Below, piece by piece: positions 44,444 through 59,119 of a DNA stretch of 64,000 nucleotides (positions are counted from its first letter, which is position 1; each line of letters starts with the position of its first letter). Below the pieces are notes generated by a model, which saw only the letters and a list, made by a program, of their open reading frames with translations, did not search any database and was not told where the DNA came from. The DNA comes from Sodiomyces alkalinus F11. Lineage: Eukaryota > Ascomycota > Sordariomycetes > Glomerellales > Plectosphaerellaceae. The DNA lies in NCBI RefSeq assembly GCF_003711515.1, contig NW_021167090.1, forward strand, positions 813,346-877,345. The letters are read 5' to 3'. A program made the translations under genes and the position numbers.

Positions 44444-46864
44444 ATGACGAACGAGGTGATAGACCTGCTCTCGTCAAGTTCTTTTTCCGATCGCGCTCCC
44501 TCCGTTTCTCCAGTGCCGCGTCGACCGAGTCCCGGCGCTCCTCCCCAGTCGACAACACGCTCATTCGACACCGACAATGTCTTCGACCTAACTAGCGATC
44601 CGCCCACATCTTTTCAAGGCCCGAGTAGAGATGCAGCGTCCCACAGCACATATAGTCCGGCGTCTCTCCCTCCGAAACGAGTTGTCCCGCCCACATTGTT
44701 CTACGAGGTGGATGATTTCGACACCACGGGTGATTTTGACACAAGTCGGGTATGTGACGAACCACTGTCGCACACGGCAAGGAATGGAAAGCGACTTCGT
44801 CTGTCTCCTCCTGGGGATACGTTCTCCAAGCCCAGCTCCCGCGAGTCGTCTCGGTCGAACCTTAAGGATGGCGATAACCCGCTCGTCCGGCAGCCGGGAG
44901 GATCTTTAGGCAAGGCCCGGATGGTGACCGACACTATCGAGTTTTCAAGTTCACCCCATGTCGTCCCGCCCGCTCTCAAGTCCTCCAAAACGTCAATCTT
45001 GGATGCAGACGACCCCTTCTGCAGCACCTCCCCCCTTCCTGATGTTGGTGAGGGGCCATCAGAAAGACAGCGGTCATACTTGGATGATCCCTTCGCTAGT
45101 ACCCCTCCTGCCCCAGCACCAGCGCCAGTGTCAGCCGGCGATCCAATAACCGGTCGGAAAATATACATTGACCTCGAAGAGTCGGAAGAAGACGATGTAC
45201 TCGCTGGGTCGGCAAAGAGTTCTTCTAGCGGAACGTATAAAAAGGACAATGCAACCGGTACTGGCCCGAATGGCCCATGTCACTCTCGGCCTCCTTCCCC
45301 AAAGCGGCTAAAGAAAAGCCTTCACTGGGACCCTATATCCAGTTCGGCACCGGAGACACAAACCCGCGATCCGTTCGAAATTTCGTCCCCTCCTCGCCGA
45401 TCCAAAGGTAAGGGCAAGGCCCTCGCTCTGATCGATTTGGACGATTCGGACGAGTCAACCTATAACAACCGTCCCCGGCCGTCTGCGGAAAGCGACGATG
45501 ATCTCCCCGACCTCGATGACATCGACGTTGCCAAGTACCGCCACCGAGTCCCACCAACCAGACCGTCTCGCCCGTTCTCTAGGACAAACTCTGCCCCCGT
45601 ATCACGGACAAAACATCGGGTCGATGCCGCGTCGGGGTCCCGAACCAAAAAGTCAGCGGACCATCGAGGACTAGACAAGGAAGCTCGGGCCGCCGAGAGG
45701 GAAGCGAAAGCCGCAGAAAGGGAACGCGAAAGAGAGCGCAAGAAAAGGGAGAAAGAGGCCGCAAAGGAGCAAAAGGCGCGGGAGAAGGAGCGCGCAGCCG
45801 CCATGGCCGAAGTCAACAAGGTCAGGACCGACAAGAAAGTGTCCACGCCGGAAATGATCGTCGACATGCCCTCCACCCTCCCGGAAGGCCTGGCCCTGCA
45901 AGTGAAGACCCTGCTCAAGGACCTCGACGTCGAATCGACGACGGTCCAAAGTCCCGTCGACAACGTCGTCAAGTGGCGTCGCAAGGTGAAGAGCGAGTTC
46001 AACGACGAGCTGGGGCTCTGGGAGCCATGCGAGCTGCGAATCGAGCCGGAGAAATACGCGCTCGTCACCCTCACGGCGGGCGAGTTTGTGGCCATGGCGC
46101 TTGGTTCCGACGCGGGTGCGGATCTCGACACGCACGTCGCGAAGGTGAAGCGTCATTTCTCCGACCACCAGGTCCTCTACCTCATCGAAGGCTTGGGACC
46201 TTGGATGCGGAAGAACCGCAGTCTACGGAACCGGCAGTTCGTCTCCGCCGTACGGGCGCAAGACGGCGTCGTCGGTGGCAACGGTACTCCCACACAGGGT
46301 CGCCCGTCGAACGAGCCCGCGGGGCGTCACGACCAGAGTGACGCCGGGACCCGCCGCCGCCGCAAAAACCCGCCACCACGAAAAGAGTACGTGGACGAGG
46401 ATGCGATCGAGGACGCCCTCCTCCAGCTGCAGGTCTTGCACGGGGTTCTCATCCACCACACGGCGGCCGGCGTGGAGACGGCCCAGTGGGTGGCCGTGTT
46501 CACGCAGCACATCTCGACGGTGCCGTACCGGAAGCAGCGGGAGGCGGCCAACGCCAACGGGGCCGGGTTTTGTATGGAGACCGGCCAGGTGCGGACGGGG
46601 GAGGACGCGCAGGATACGTACGCCAAGCTTCTGCAGGAGATTGTGCGCGTCACGGCTCCCATTGCGTATGGCATTGCCGCCGAGTACGGAACTGTCGGGC
46701 GACTTGTGAAGGGGTTGGAGGAACGGGGACCGCTGGCGCTGGAGGCTTGTCCGCGGAGTAATAATCGCGAAGGCGCCCCTTCGGACCGGACGGTTGGACA
46801 GGCCATTAGTAGGCGGATATACAAGGTCTTTACGGGGAGAGATGAGACGAGTACAGATGTATGA
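44444..46864 (+). CDS. eme1: Eme1/Mms4 non-catalytic subunit of the Mus81 structure-specific endonuclease
   Basis: A single exon of 806 residues. The first 400 are disordered, Ser/Asp-rich, then a highly charged helix (about 405-455, rich in E, R, K and A) and a C-terminal ERCC4-type domain (from about 475). Family marks are VVKWRRKVKSEFND, FVAMAL, YLIEGLGPWMRKNRSLRNRQF, then the linker DEDAIEDALLQLQVLHGVLIHHT and the helix-hairpin-helix-like end (ETAQWVAVFTQHISTVPYRKQ). The catalytic ERKxxxD of Mus81 is absent, as expected for the partner subunit. With Mus81 it cuts branched DNA at stalled forks and recombination intermediates in the nucleus. Four SUMO-interaction-like motifs occur in the N-terminus (VIDLL, VFDLT, IYIDLEE, LIDLDD). 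Confidence 0.88.
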   Translation: MTNEVIDLLSSSSFSDRAPSVSPVPRRPSPGAPPQSTTRSFDTDNVFDLTSDPPTSFQGPSRDAASHSTYSPASLPPKRVVPPTLFYEVDDFDTTGDFDTSRVCDEPLSHTARNGKRLRLSPPGDTFSKPSSRESSRSNLKDGDNPLVRQPGGSLGKARMVTDTIEFSSSPHVVPPALKSSKTSILDADDPFCSTSPLPDVGEGPSERQRSYLDDPFASTPPAPAPAPVSAGDPITGRKIYIDLEESEEDDVLAGSAKSSSSGTYKKDNATGTGPNGPCHSRPPSPKRLKKSLHWDPISSSAPETQTRDPFEISSPPRRSKGKGKALALIDLDDSDESTYNNRPRPSAESDDDLPDLDDIDVAKYRHRVPPTRPSRPFSRTNSAPVSRTKHRVDAASGSRTKKSADHRGLDKEARAAEREAKAAERERERERKKREKEAAKEQKAREKERAAAMAEVNKVRTDKKVSTPEMIVDMPSTLPEGLALQVKTLLKDLDVESTTVQSPVDNVVKWRRKVKSEFNDELGLWEPCELRIEPEKYALVTLTAGEFVAMALGSDAGADLDTHVAKVKRHFSDHQVLYLIEGLGPWMRKNRSLRNRQFVSAVRAQDGVVGGNGTPTQGRPSNEPAGRHDQSDAGTRRRRKNPPPRKEYVDEDAIEDALLQLQVLHGVLIHHTAAGVETAQWVAVFTQHISTVPYRKQREAANANGAGFCMETGQVRTGEDAQDTYAKLLQEIVRVTAPIAYGIAAEYGTVGRLVKGLEERGPLALEACPRSNNREGAPSDRTVGQAISRRIYKVFTGRDETSTDV

Positions 46865-47077
46865 CATGTTATGTTATGCAAGGCAAGTTTAATTTGTATA
46901 TATTGCACCAGCCAGTCAGTCTATGGATGCCTAGACTAGAATTGATATTTCTGCCTATGGTCTACACCAAGTCAGCCATGATTGTTACTTTGAGAAGCCG
47001 AATGAACATGCCGACAGGGAAAATGGGATATGCTCGTATCAGACTGTGATTGAACAAAGTTGTTTCCACATTGTAGT

Positions 47078-48212
47078 TCAGTACAGGTCTGTGAATTTTG
47101 GTCTCTCATCATGACGGGCCATTGCTTCGAAGGGAAGGGGGAAAAAAAAAGAACAAGAGCCGTCATGCGTGCTCCAGGGATGGACATACCATTTCTCAAG
47201 TTCATCCACTGCCTTCCTCTTCCTAGACGAAGACGAAGACGACGCAGGCCCAAAAAAGGACGTGAGGGTCTTTTGCTTGTCGTCAAAGCGCGCGCTACCT
47301 ATGCCGCCTCTCGTCTTCTTCAGGCCAGCGAGGTGGTGGGTGTTGTTCACGCAGGCGACATCCAAGCGTAGGCGCGACCAGCGAGGTCGGGTACGACAAC
47401 GACTGCTACTCTCGGGTCCGTCAGGCGGCATATCTGCGTCCCCCTCAGACGATGCTACCGAGCTGAGAACGAGCTGGGTGTACCCCGTATTGCTCCACGC
47501 GGGAGAGACATCGACAGGGACTGCAGTCCCAGCTGGTAGGACGAAGAGCCCCGGGCTCAGCAAGACCCGGAGGAAGGACGCGAGGATTAGTCCATGCGCG
47601 ACGACGAAAACCGCTTGTGGTTCATGTTCTTCTCCCTCTTTTCCTCCCCCTGCCGATGTTCCCTCTGAGCTCGCTGTGGCGCACGACGTAGCAGAAGCAG
47701 CAGCGGAGAGGATCGGCGCAAGATGTTCATTCAGAAACCGTTCCGCTCGCTCGCGGAGTGAGGCATGGGTTTCCGCATCGCTTGCACGAGCGAGTCGGCC
47801 AAACTTCTTGCCCTCGTCGGATCCGAAATCCCGTTCGCGCAGGTCGGGCAGCTGTCTGATCTCGATATCGGGAACCGGCGGCTCACTCGTGGAGCGCTCG
47901 GACTGGGCGTCCCGTATGGCTTCGGCGGTGCGGATTGCGCGTTGCAGCGTCGAGGTGAAGATGTGCGTGACCCTCCAGGCGGGGCGGGGAGTGAGGGTCG
48001 CGAGATGGGAGGCTAGACGGCGGGTTTGGAGGACACCGTGGGCGGTGAGCGGGGAGTCCCGGATGCCTGCACTGGAGGGGATGGTGTCAGTTATTGTGTT
48101 GACTTGGCACAACATGGAGCGGGTGTAGGGACGGCGGGAAGATGTACTATATGCCGGCGACGTTGTCTACCGATTCTCCATGACGGACAAGGAAGATGTT
48201 CAGGGAACCCAT
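47078..48212 (-). CDS. Histidine phosphatase superfamily protein with PCNA-binding-type C-terminus
   Basis: Two exons, 48212-48148 and 48071-47078, 352 residues. The short first exon supplies the phosphatase signature IFLVRHGES (Arg10, His11, Gly12); the splice joins GIY to AGIRDSPLTAHG. Later marks are THIFTSTLQRAIRTAEAI, the acidic LRERDFGSDEG and the second catalytic histidine in VFVVAHGLILASF. This is the phosphoglycerate-mutase-like fold; the substrate is unknown. After the domain comes a basic/acidic tail with QKTLTSFF at 288-295, an exact match to the PIP-box pattern QxxhxxFF, followed by RKRK (305-308), which could be a nuclear signal. It is convergent with eme1, about 210 bp apart. 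Domain call firm; PCNA binding is inference. Confidence 0.85.
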
Positions 48213-48715
48213 TGCCTGATGATGTATTCGTCGTGTCTGGTGATCGTCAAGGCGAGCTGAAGCAGAGCTCCAGCCCTTCTTTGCTTCCCGCTACATTGGC
48301 GTTGGGACAACTTGGAATTCGTTGCAGTAACGACGGTGAATATAATAAAGGAGAAAGACGCGAACGCAAGTTGAGGATGGAAGATATTTTCCCTTCTGTA
48401 CCTTAGGAGCGAGCGGTACGGTAATGTACTTCATAGGTTTCTTGATTAGTAAGGTGCCCTAAGCGGACAACAGGATTAGGTAAGACCAACTTCACACCCC
48501 CTATCCAGTCAAGGACTCAAGATACCTTACACCTTACTTACCTAGCAATGAGGAACGGTCTTTGCAGCATCGGTGATGTTTCTGGCCCATTGGAGGGGCG
48601 TTACGACGTACTCGGGCTATCATACGCACTAGGTTAGGTCACATCAGGTGTCTTACCCCCCGATTGCCCGACTCAAGAGTGTTCGAAAGAGTTCGAAAGA
48701 ACCGACCGCGAAAAG
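48213..48715. other. Divergent promoter region, histidine phosphatase / APH-like gene
   Basis: About 0.5 kb between two start codons facing away from each other. It holds a TACCTTACACCTTACTTACC motif run (48522-48542) of the dispersed AAGGTA type. No TATA box seen. Confidence 0.4.
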
Positions 48716-50107
48716 ATGGCGCCCTATGACGCCATCGCCAAGAGAAACGCCCACGACGAATCTCTTGCCTTTGCGCGTAGGCTTATCGACGTGAGCAGTG
48801 ATATTATGTCCTTTGTTGATGAACGTCTGGGCTGGAATGGAGCTGGAAGCTACGATGGTCTCCTCGGAGGCTCATTCAACATCAGCATGAAGTTGAAGCG
48901 CGGCGGCGGCGACGACGACGTCGATAACCCAGAGCACGTCATTATTCGTTTCCCGTATCCGGGGAAAATCCATGAACCCTGGCGAGACGAAAAGGTCAAA
49001 AACGAGGTGATGGTTATGGAATACCTTCGCGAGCATACTAATATCCCCATCCCGCGCGTTCGCTGTTGGGGCCTTACCGAAGAGAGCCCGGCCCAGCTAG
49101 GGCCGTTCATCATAATGGATCTCATGGAAGGAGAGAACCTAGGCCGGTTCCTAGCGCCGCCGACCGAAGACGAGTCCAAACCGGTAGTCCTGGACCCAGA
49201 CACGGACGACGCGAAACTCGACCTCATCTACGAGCAGATCGCTGGCTTTATCTTGGAGCTCTCGCGGCTCCAGTTCCCGCGCATAGGAGCCATATCCAAG
49301 GATGCCGCGTCTGGCGATTGGGCTGTCACCGGACGACCCCTAACGTTCGATATGAACGAGGTCGTCACCGTCGGTGGCTGCCCCGCGGAGCACTTCACCG
49401 CCATGTCGCCCTTTGATCGCGCCACCGCTTACTTCGCTGCGTGCGCACAGTACTTCCAGGCACATCTCGACGCGCAGCGCAACATTGCCGGCGACGACGA
49501 AGATATTGCCTGGAGCCAGTTCGTTGCGCGCCGCTGCTTTGCCAAGTTAATCCCCGCCTACGCCACCGTAGTAGACGACGACGGGCCTTTCCGGCTCTTC
49601 TGTGACGACCTACGCCCCACGAACATGCTTATCGACCCGAAAACGCTGCGCATCACCGCCCTCTTCGACTTTGAATTCACAAATGTCATGCCGGCGCAAT
49701 TTACACACGACGTGCCGTGGTGGCTGCTCCTCCAACCGCCGGCTGTCTGGCTGAGAGACGACGAGATGGAGACTTTCCTCCGTCTCTTCGAACCGAGGAA
49801 GGATCAGTTTATTCGCGCCATGGAACGTGTCGAGTCCAAGCTAGCAGTACCAACCGGAAAACAGCGCCTCTCGGCTCGGATGCGGGACTCATGGGACACC
49901 CGGCGATTTTGGTTCAATCTCGCAGCGCGATGCAGCTTTGATGTAGACGACTTTTACTGGCAGGCTCTGCACAAGGAAGGACTGGGAGAGGCGATGCTAG
50001 ACTGTGCAACGCTAGCCGAGAAGGACAATTTCGTAAGACGTAAGATGCGGCAGGTCCAAGAGTATTGCAAAGTGAAAGAAGGTGACGAGCGATTTGCTGA
50101 GCAGTAG
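48716..50107 (+). CDS. Aminoglycoside-phosphotransferase-like (APH/ChoK fold) protein
   Basis: A single exon of 463 residues. The protein-kinase-like fold is seen in GGSFNISMKLK (nucleotide loop), HVIIRFPYPG, EVMVMEYLREHTNIPIPRVRCWG, FIIMDLMEGENLGRF, the catalytic loop FCDDLRPTNMLID (Asp298, Asn303) and the metal motif ALFDFEFTN. In most relatives the catalytic loop starts H-G-D; here it is Cys296-Asp297-Asp298, so the histidine is lost but the aspartate and asparagine remain. Fungi have large sets of such proteins with unknown small-molecule substrates; antibiotic resistance is not implied. No signal peptide, so probably cytosolic. Ends about 240 bp from the convergent katG gene. Confidence 0.85.
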   Translation: MAPYDAIAKRNAHDESLAFARRLIDVSSDIMSFVDERLGWNGAGSYDGLLGGSFNISMKLKRGGGDDDVDNPEHVIIRFPYPGKIHEPWRDEKVKNEVMVMEYLREHTNIPIPRVRCWGLTEESPAQLGPFIIMDLMEGENLGRFLAPPTEDESKPVVLDPDTDDAKLDLIYEQIAGFILELSRLQFPRIGAISKDAASGDWAVTGRPLTFDMNEVVTVGGCPAEHFTAMSPFDRATAYFAACAQYFQAHLDAQRNIAGDDEDIAWSQFVARRCFAKLIPAYATVVDDDGPFRLFCDDLRPTNMLIDPKTLRITALFDFEFTNVMPAQFTHDVPWWLLLQPPAVWLRDDEMETFLRLFEPRKDQFIRAMERVESKLAVPTGKQRLSARMRDSWDTRRFWFNLAARCSFDVDDFYWQALHKEGLGEAMLDCATLAEKDNFVRRKMRQVQEYCKVKEGDERFAEQ

Positions 50108-50347
50108 GAAGCCCATCCGGAACCAAGAGGTACTGTATCTGAACGTAGATATATTCAGTATATTCTTCAGTGTATTCATGATAGATACGCGGTCATGGTA
50201 ATCATAAAGAGCAAGGGCATAAACTACCACAAATACAAAACACCAAGGTCATTACTGGGTATGGGTATCTGTCTATAGACAGACCACTTATGTCTCCACC
50301 CGTCTTTTAATTCTCGCCTTCCTCACGCGCCACACCACACTAAACCT

Positions 50348-54286
<3,939 letters not shown>

Positions 54287-54360
54287 CTCCCCCGGGTGGG
54301 CTCGAACCACCAACCTCTCGATTAACAGTCGAACGCGCTAGCCAATTGCGCCACGGAGGA
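54287..54360 (-). tRNA. trnN-GUU: tRNA-Asn (GUU)
   Basis: The minus strand folds into a 74-nt cloverleaf. The acceptor stem pairs TCCTCCG with CGGGGGA (one T-G pair) and has discriminator G. The D arm includes GGCGCAATTGGCTAGCGCG, the anticodon loop is CTGTTAA with anticodon GTT, and the T arm is GTGGTTCGAGCCCAC. No intron is present. The internal A and B box promoters are intact. Confidence 0.95.
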
Positions 54361-55363
54361 TTCATTGATTTATGGTAAATGGGGCCGCATTTCTACTTCA
54401 TATACCCTTCAGAAATCCGGGGGCATACAATTCCGTACGCCTCTTGATGTGCGATGAATCGATGAGAGACTCGAGTTGTTTGTGATGTAACATGTTCATA
54501 CAGCTTGCGGGTGTACCAGACGACATGTGGACAATATTGCTCTGAACCTTTGAAGCACTCGTTGCCCATGTTGTAATGTGCAGAAGAAAACACACAATAA
54601 GCAACAGAAACACTACACGAGCAATTGGCCAATATCTATCTCTTCGCCTACATCTAAGCAAGGACGAATTTACCAAAGCCACGGAAATGGTTTGAGACGG
54701 AAATAAACAAGGAGAGTGATTCTGGCTAGTCTGGGTCTTGGAATGTATTATGTAGGCTATAACAGGTAGATTGATTCCTCACAGACTTATTAAGTTATTC
54801 CCTCTAGCCTAACAGTAACTGATGATTTCAACTTCCCTAATGTCCCAAGTTCAAAGCACGATGTAACAGAAGACTACCATGTAAATTCCAACGCGAATAA
54901 TCACTCCCTAAAAGCCCTAGTTCCATAGAGTGTGGGAAAGCATGGTTCTGGTCTTGGCCGCCTTGCCAGTCAGCATTACTCCGGAACTCAGATAGCTGAG
55001 CAGAGATCAAGCTGATCAGCCATCAGCAAGGGACGGTCCAGCCCTGGTCCTCGAAGCATGATATGCGACCGTCTCGGTTTTCCAAAACGTCGGCTATTTG
55101 GTTTGTTATTTCGCGACTTGGTTAGCAAAATATCTTCATCCCACGTGCATCATCCGTGGAAAGAAAACGAAGCGAAAGTGCGAAACTACGAGGGATTGCA
55201 TACCAAGATTGACCACAGTGCGACCCCAACGCCTAGGCCCCTTCTTGGGACCGTCGCGTCTCGAACGACAATTGCATTCGAGATTCAGAGACGAATTATC
55301 GGCAGGTTGCCCAAGGAGGCAGCCGAAGCAGCTGTCCTGGAACTGCCCCCTGTTGGTTCTTCA
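54361..55363. other. Intergenic region between tRNA-Asn and the small secreted protein gene
   Basis: About 1.0 kb. Short frames on both strands have no protein-like character. The right part overlaps the 3' region of the small secreted protein gene. Confidence 0.4.
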
Positions 55364-55820
55364 TCAGCAAGCCTGTTTCTGTACATGACTTTTACCGCTT
55401 GCGAGGCAGACGGCAAACAGAGCCTCAGAGGAGCCCCCTATCGTCCTAGAGGCATTAGGCTGTGGGTGGGGGAAAAGACATGAAAACCTACTGAACACGG
55501 CCGACCATTTTGCCATCCTCGTTCGCAAGACACGCGTGCAGATTGAGCCGGCTGCAGACGTACCCCGCGCCCGACGATTCTTTGCATTCGCCATGCAAGA
55601 CGACGTCAACGTCTGTGTCGAAATGATCGGGGGAGTTAAAGGGGACTGTAAGGATCCACTCGTGGTTGAGGCAGCTATCCAGAATGTTCTTAGAGTGGCG
55701 CTGCGGGACAGCAACATCTCGAGGTGCGAGATTAACGTCGGTGGCATTGGTCGAGTCCGGTTGGCCAAGAACCCCAACGGAGACTCCGAAGAGGAGGGAA
55801 ACGATGCCGGGAATCTTCAT
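55364..55820 (-). CDS. Small secreted protein with partial cyanovirin-N-like (CVNH) domain
   Basis: Two exons, 55820-55492 and 55445-55364, 136 residues; the 46-bp intron (donor GTAGGT, acceptor CTAG) is short but usable. A signal peptide is clear (about 1-19, ending VGVLG). After a linker with NATD (possible N-glycan site) comes a segment resembling one half of a CVNH domain: DSCLNHEWILTV, then VVLHGECKES, then YVCSRLNLHACLANEDGKMVG. The usual family pattern is C...L.A.C...Y..S.L.LN.C..N.NG. CVNH domains normally have two such repeats and bind mannose-type sugars; only one half is visible, so binding is uncertain. If the intron is not removed the protein would end at VQ instead. Confidence 0.55.
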
Positions 55821-56017
55821 TTTGGGCGTCCTTCTTGTTGCTGATCTTGTGTTTGTCGTTCCGTGTTGTGGTTTGTCCGAGTTCAGTGCCAGCGCGACTC
55901 TGGTGAAAGTTTGCAGGATGGCAAAAGACCAAAGGATGGTAGATGTCGGAAGCTTCGTGTAGTTGAAAATCTCGAAGATTTGGGAGAAAAGTCGTGGACG
56001 CGTGGCCACGTATTCCT

Positions 56018-56036
56018 TATAAGTTATAACTTATAA
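56018..56036. repeat. AT-rich palindrome TATAAGTTATAACTTATAA
   Basis: A 19-base near-perfect inverted repeat about 200 bp upstream of the small secreted protein start codon. It could serve as a core promoter TATA region on either strand. Confidence 0.5.
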
Positions 56037-57197
56037 TCGTGGGCAGGGAGCTCGTGGCCCGTCTCGTATTCCTCAAATCCTGGTACGGTGATGTGGCTGG
56101 CGTATACTGCGGTTGGCGGGCGTGGCTAGGAACTATTTCAGCCATAAACTATAAGGTAGTAAATGCGAGGTCATACTTTCAACAGCCCACTCTTCACCTC
56201 GGTTCAATATCTTCTGTGGAAATTCTGCTCATGGGGTCCAAACGTCTTCCTTCACTATCGATCTTGAAATTGACAATTGGACTCCTCTCCCTGGACAAAC
56301 CCAAGTTCTGAGTCCTTACATTAGAAGCGAGGACGAGAATCGTGGCGAAGATAGGCACCATTGAAGAAGGAGTGAAGGATGCCGCCCCTGTTTACTAACT
56401 TTTCTGTGACCATTTGTTGGGGTTTCCTTATCTGGGCTGCAAGACGGAGTCGATATCTCCTCTTGACATTCGTCTAATTCTCGACGTACCGTGTACGGAT
56501 AGGTAGCAACTAGCAAGAGCCAGACAAAGCTTCTATTCGTATACCACGAAACAAAAGCAGACGGCCACAGACAAACTTGAGCCCATTAGTATGTTTAGTA
56601 GTTACTATGTTCACTTCAGGGTAGGCAAGCCGCATCAGGACCAATACATGGCGCGCCAACGCTGCCGCTGCCTGCCTCAACGTGGTTACTCTTGCTATGG
56701 AGAATTTATCCATACTTCATATTTCGTGAGGCAAGTGACTACCTTACCTTACGTTGTTGTACGGAACTTCGAAGCAAGGAGTACCTATCATGAGACTCGG
56801 AGTATGGAGTAGTCTCCGTATATCAAGGACACTAAACAAACCTTATACCACTGGCTGGATTATGGTAACAGTTCCCGTGCCATGGTGTTGGCCACAGAGA
56901 CATGGCTTGTATCATTGTATGCAGGATATTTTGTCCTTGTACGGTTGTACCTCCTGACTCCTGAGTCCTTGGGCATATGCTCGAACCAGGCTGGAGAGGA
57001 TTCCTGGAACTGAGTAAATCATCAGTAGACGTGTCCATCACGAACGAAGCGTGAACCATGAAGCAAGGTTACATTTCCCATACCTGTGATGGATTGTCGT
57101 CGTTGGGTGGCAGAGACTAGTTGGGAGTCTTGGGATTGCATGTCCAAGCACGTATTCTTCCCTTTGCCCTCCTTCTTTTCTTCTAGTTCTTTCTTCC

Positions 57198-57258
57198 ATT
57201 CTCTCTCTCTCTCTCCCTTTCTTCTTCTTCTTCTTTTTTTTTTTTTTTTTTTTTTTTT
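57198..57258 (+). repeat. CT microsatellite and T-tract
   Basis: A CTCTCTCTCT run, then CTTCTTCTTCTT, then about 25 T bases. Simple-sequence repeat with no gene nearby. Confidence 0.85.
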
Positions 57259-59119
57259 AATTTTAACAAAGATAGGAAAAACAATAACGAAAGACAGTCC
57301 GAAGGTAATAAAACGTTTCTTTACGAGGGCCGGCATCGACATCCGAACTCGACCCAAGCCAATTGTTCAGCTAGAACCTGGTCTTAAAGCTACAGGTATT
57401 CAGGGGTAGGGGTTAGGAGGTAACTGAGGAGTACAAAGTGAGGTACGGAGTACTCCGAAAGCGCGGCATAAGGTATTTAGTTCGGTGGGATAATTTCTAC
57501 GAAGTACGTACTACACGTGTACGAATCACAAATAAATGTTGGTGAGGGTGACATTGGGGAGTTTTCCACAAGAATCGGTGTTCCTGGGGCTGACTAAGTG
57601 GTACGTACCGCTGTGCTCATTTTGCCAAGAATGACGTGCTCATCTAGGGCTCCATCCCGCTCCATAGCTCCCCATCTCTGATGGCGACTTTTCCCTCTTC
57701 ACAACCGTTTTTCTCCATTTTTGCCGTCCACGCCACGCTTCCTTAGCAGGGAACATCTGCATCCGAACAGCTTCAAGCTACACTAGCTTCCAGGCTAGCC
57801 TTTATACCGGACTCGCACCCGTTCTGGCGGCCTGGCCAAGGTGCTCTTCTCCGCGGGAACTTGTACCGCTACTTACGGCTTTCGCAGTCTCAACGTCAAT
57901 CGGAATGATGATCCATCCAACTCTGGACCTTGTCGTTTCTTCTGCCTCCTCTTTACAGGCGTCACGCCTAGACATTGAGAACGAGCTTGCATGGGTGTTC
58001 CCTTATTACCATCCTAACGAAAGTCTCTCAACGAGTTGCCGCCCCTTGGTCTGAAAATCGATATCGACATTACCTCCCGCGTCAATGGCGATCATTTCCT
58101 TTGGCTAGACCTTGTCGTCCAGGCTTGATGAGAGGAGGCCGGTATCTCTCCATATGAATATGTCATATGCGTCGCCAACAATATCCCCCCACTCTCCCAA
58201 AAGGAATGGATGCTTTGCAGCTCGGCCTTGCATGATTGGACCCTACACATACTCCCCGTGGTGAGGGGTCGCGGGGCTTCCGGAGAGCAGCCATAGCTTG
58301 CAAGACCAGCCACCAACAGCTCCGCCTAACACTGCCCAGAATTCAAAAAAACCACCTTGACCGACAATGTTGCGGCTAGAAACAAAAATGACCATGAGAA
58401 CGGCTGGCTGCGTCGTGTCTTACATCCGTTACAGTTACATTTACACCCGGCGACCCAATGAGGAGACGAGAAACCCAGCTACCATACCATGCGATGCGCG
58501 AGTTTTTACACTCGAGAACACGGTACCTAATAAACAGAACTCCGGCGCCGGATTCAAACGACGACCCTTGGCTTAGCCTTTTAGGTTTCTCACTGAGACC
58601 GCTCATGTACAGGTACTTGTCCAGGTACCTGTACCTGTCCCACTTCGCCAGACGTCACCCCCAACTCCTCGTTTCTCGGCTTGCTCAAGTTGCTTTTTAA
58701 ACCCTCTCCACTCTTCCCACCTTGGCGATGGACTGGCCACTTCGTTGCGAATACCGGTAACCTATGCCACTCTGAGCGTGCAAGGGGCCCCGGAAATCTT
58801 TTTTTTTTCTGTTTTCTTTTTTCCCTCTCGTTCCCTCCCCTAGCCCGCTTCTTATGGTCCTCCATAAATAGGGACTGACCCGTCTCCTTCAGTCTTGGCC
58901 AGAGTCCTACTTCCAGCCACGATATTCTCTCATTTCCCCAGCAAGCACGTCGTCGTCGCCTGGAACGAGTCAGGGCTCGCGTTCACACGTCGCCCAAGGA
59001 CCCTCAGGAGCCAGCAGCTGCTGCCCGGGCACCCTTGTGAGGAGAACAAGCGGGCGTAAGTTGTAACTCACCCAGAGGAGCGTCCCGAAGACGATACCAC
59101 CGCACCGCTGGCTGCAGGT

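Larger units (their letters stand above)
55821..59119. other. Gene-poor 3.3-kb region upstream of the sulfate permease
   Basis: No convincing gene. It contains the promoter of the small secreted protein, a TATAAGTTATAACTTATAA palindrome (56018-56036), a C/T tract running into a T-run on the plus strand (57198-57258), and a possible decayed open stretch around 57830-58130 whose frames are broken by stops. The last 250 bp hold the leader of the permease gene. Confidence 0.45.

Noticed and set aside
55058..55483. Plus-strand frame of 141 codons
   Set aside because: It overlaps the small secreted protein gene on the other strand and has no domain or signal peptide.
57830..58330. Possible decayed gene
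   Set aside because: Some stretches look protein-like but the frames are broken by stops of all kinds and I cannot tie them to a family or to RIP.
58530..58600. tRNA-like B-box sequence (GGATTCAAAC)
   Set aside because: The arms do not pair into a T stem or cloverleaf; a chance match.
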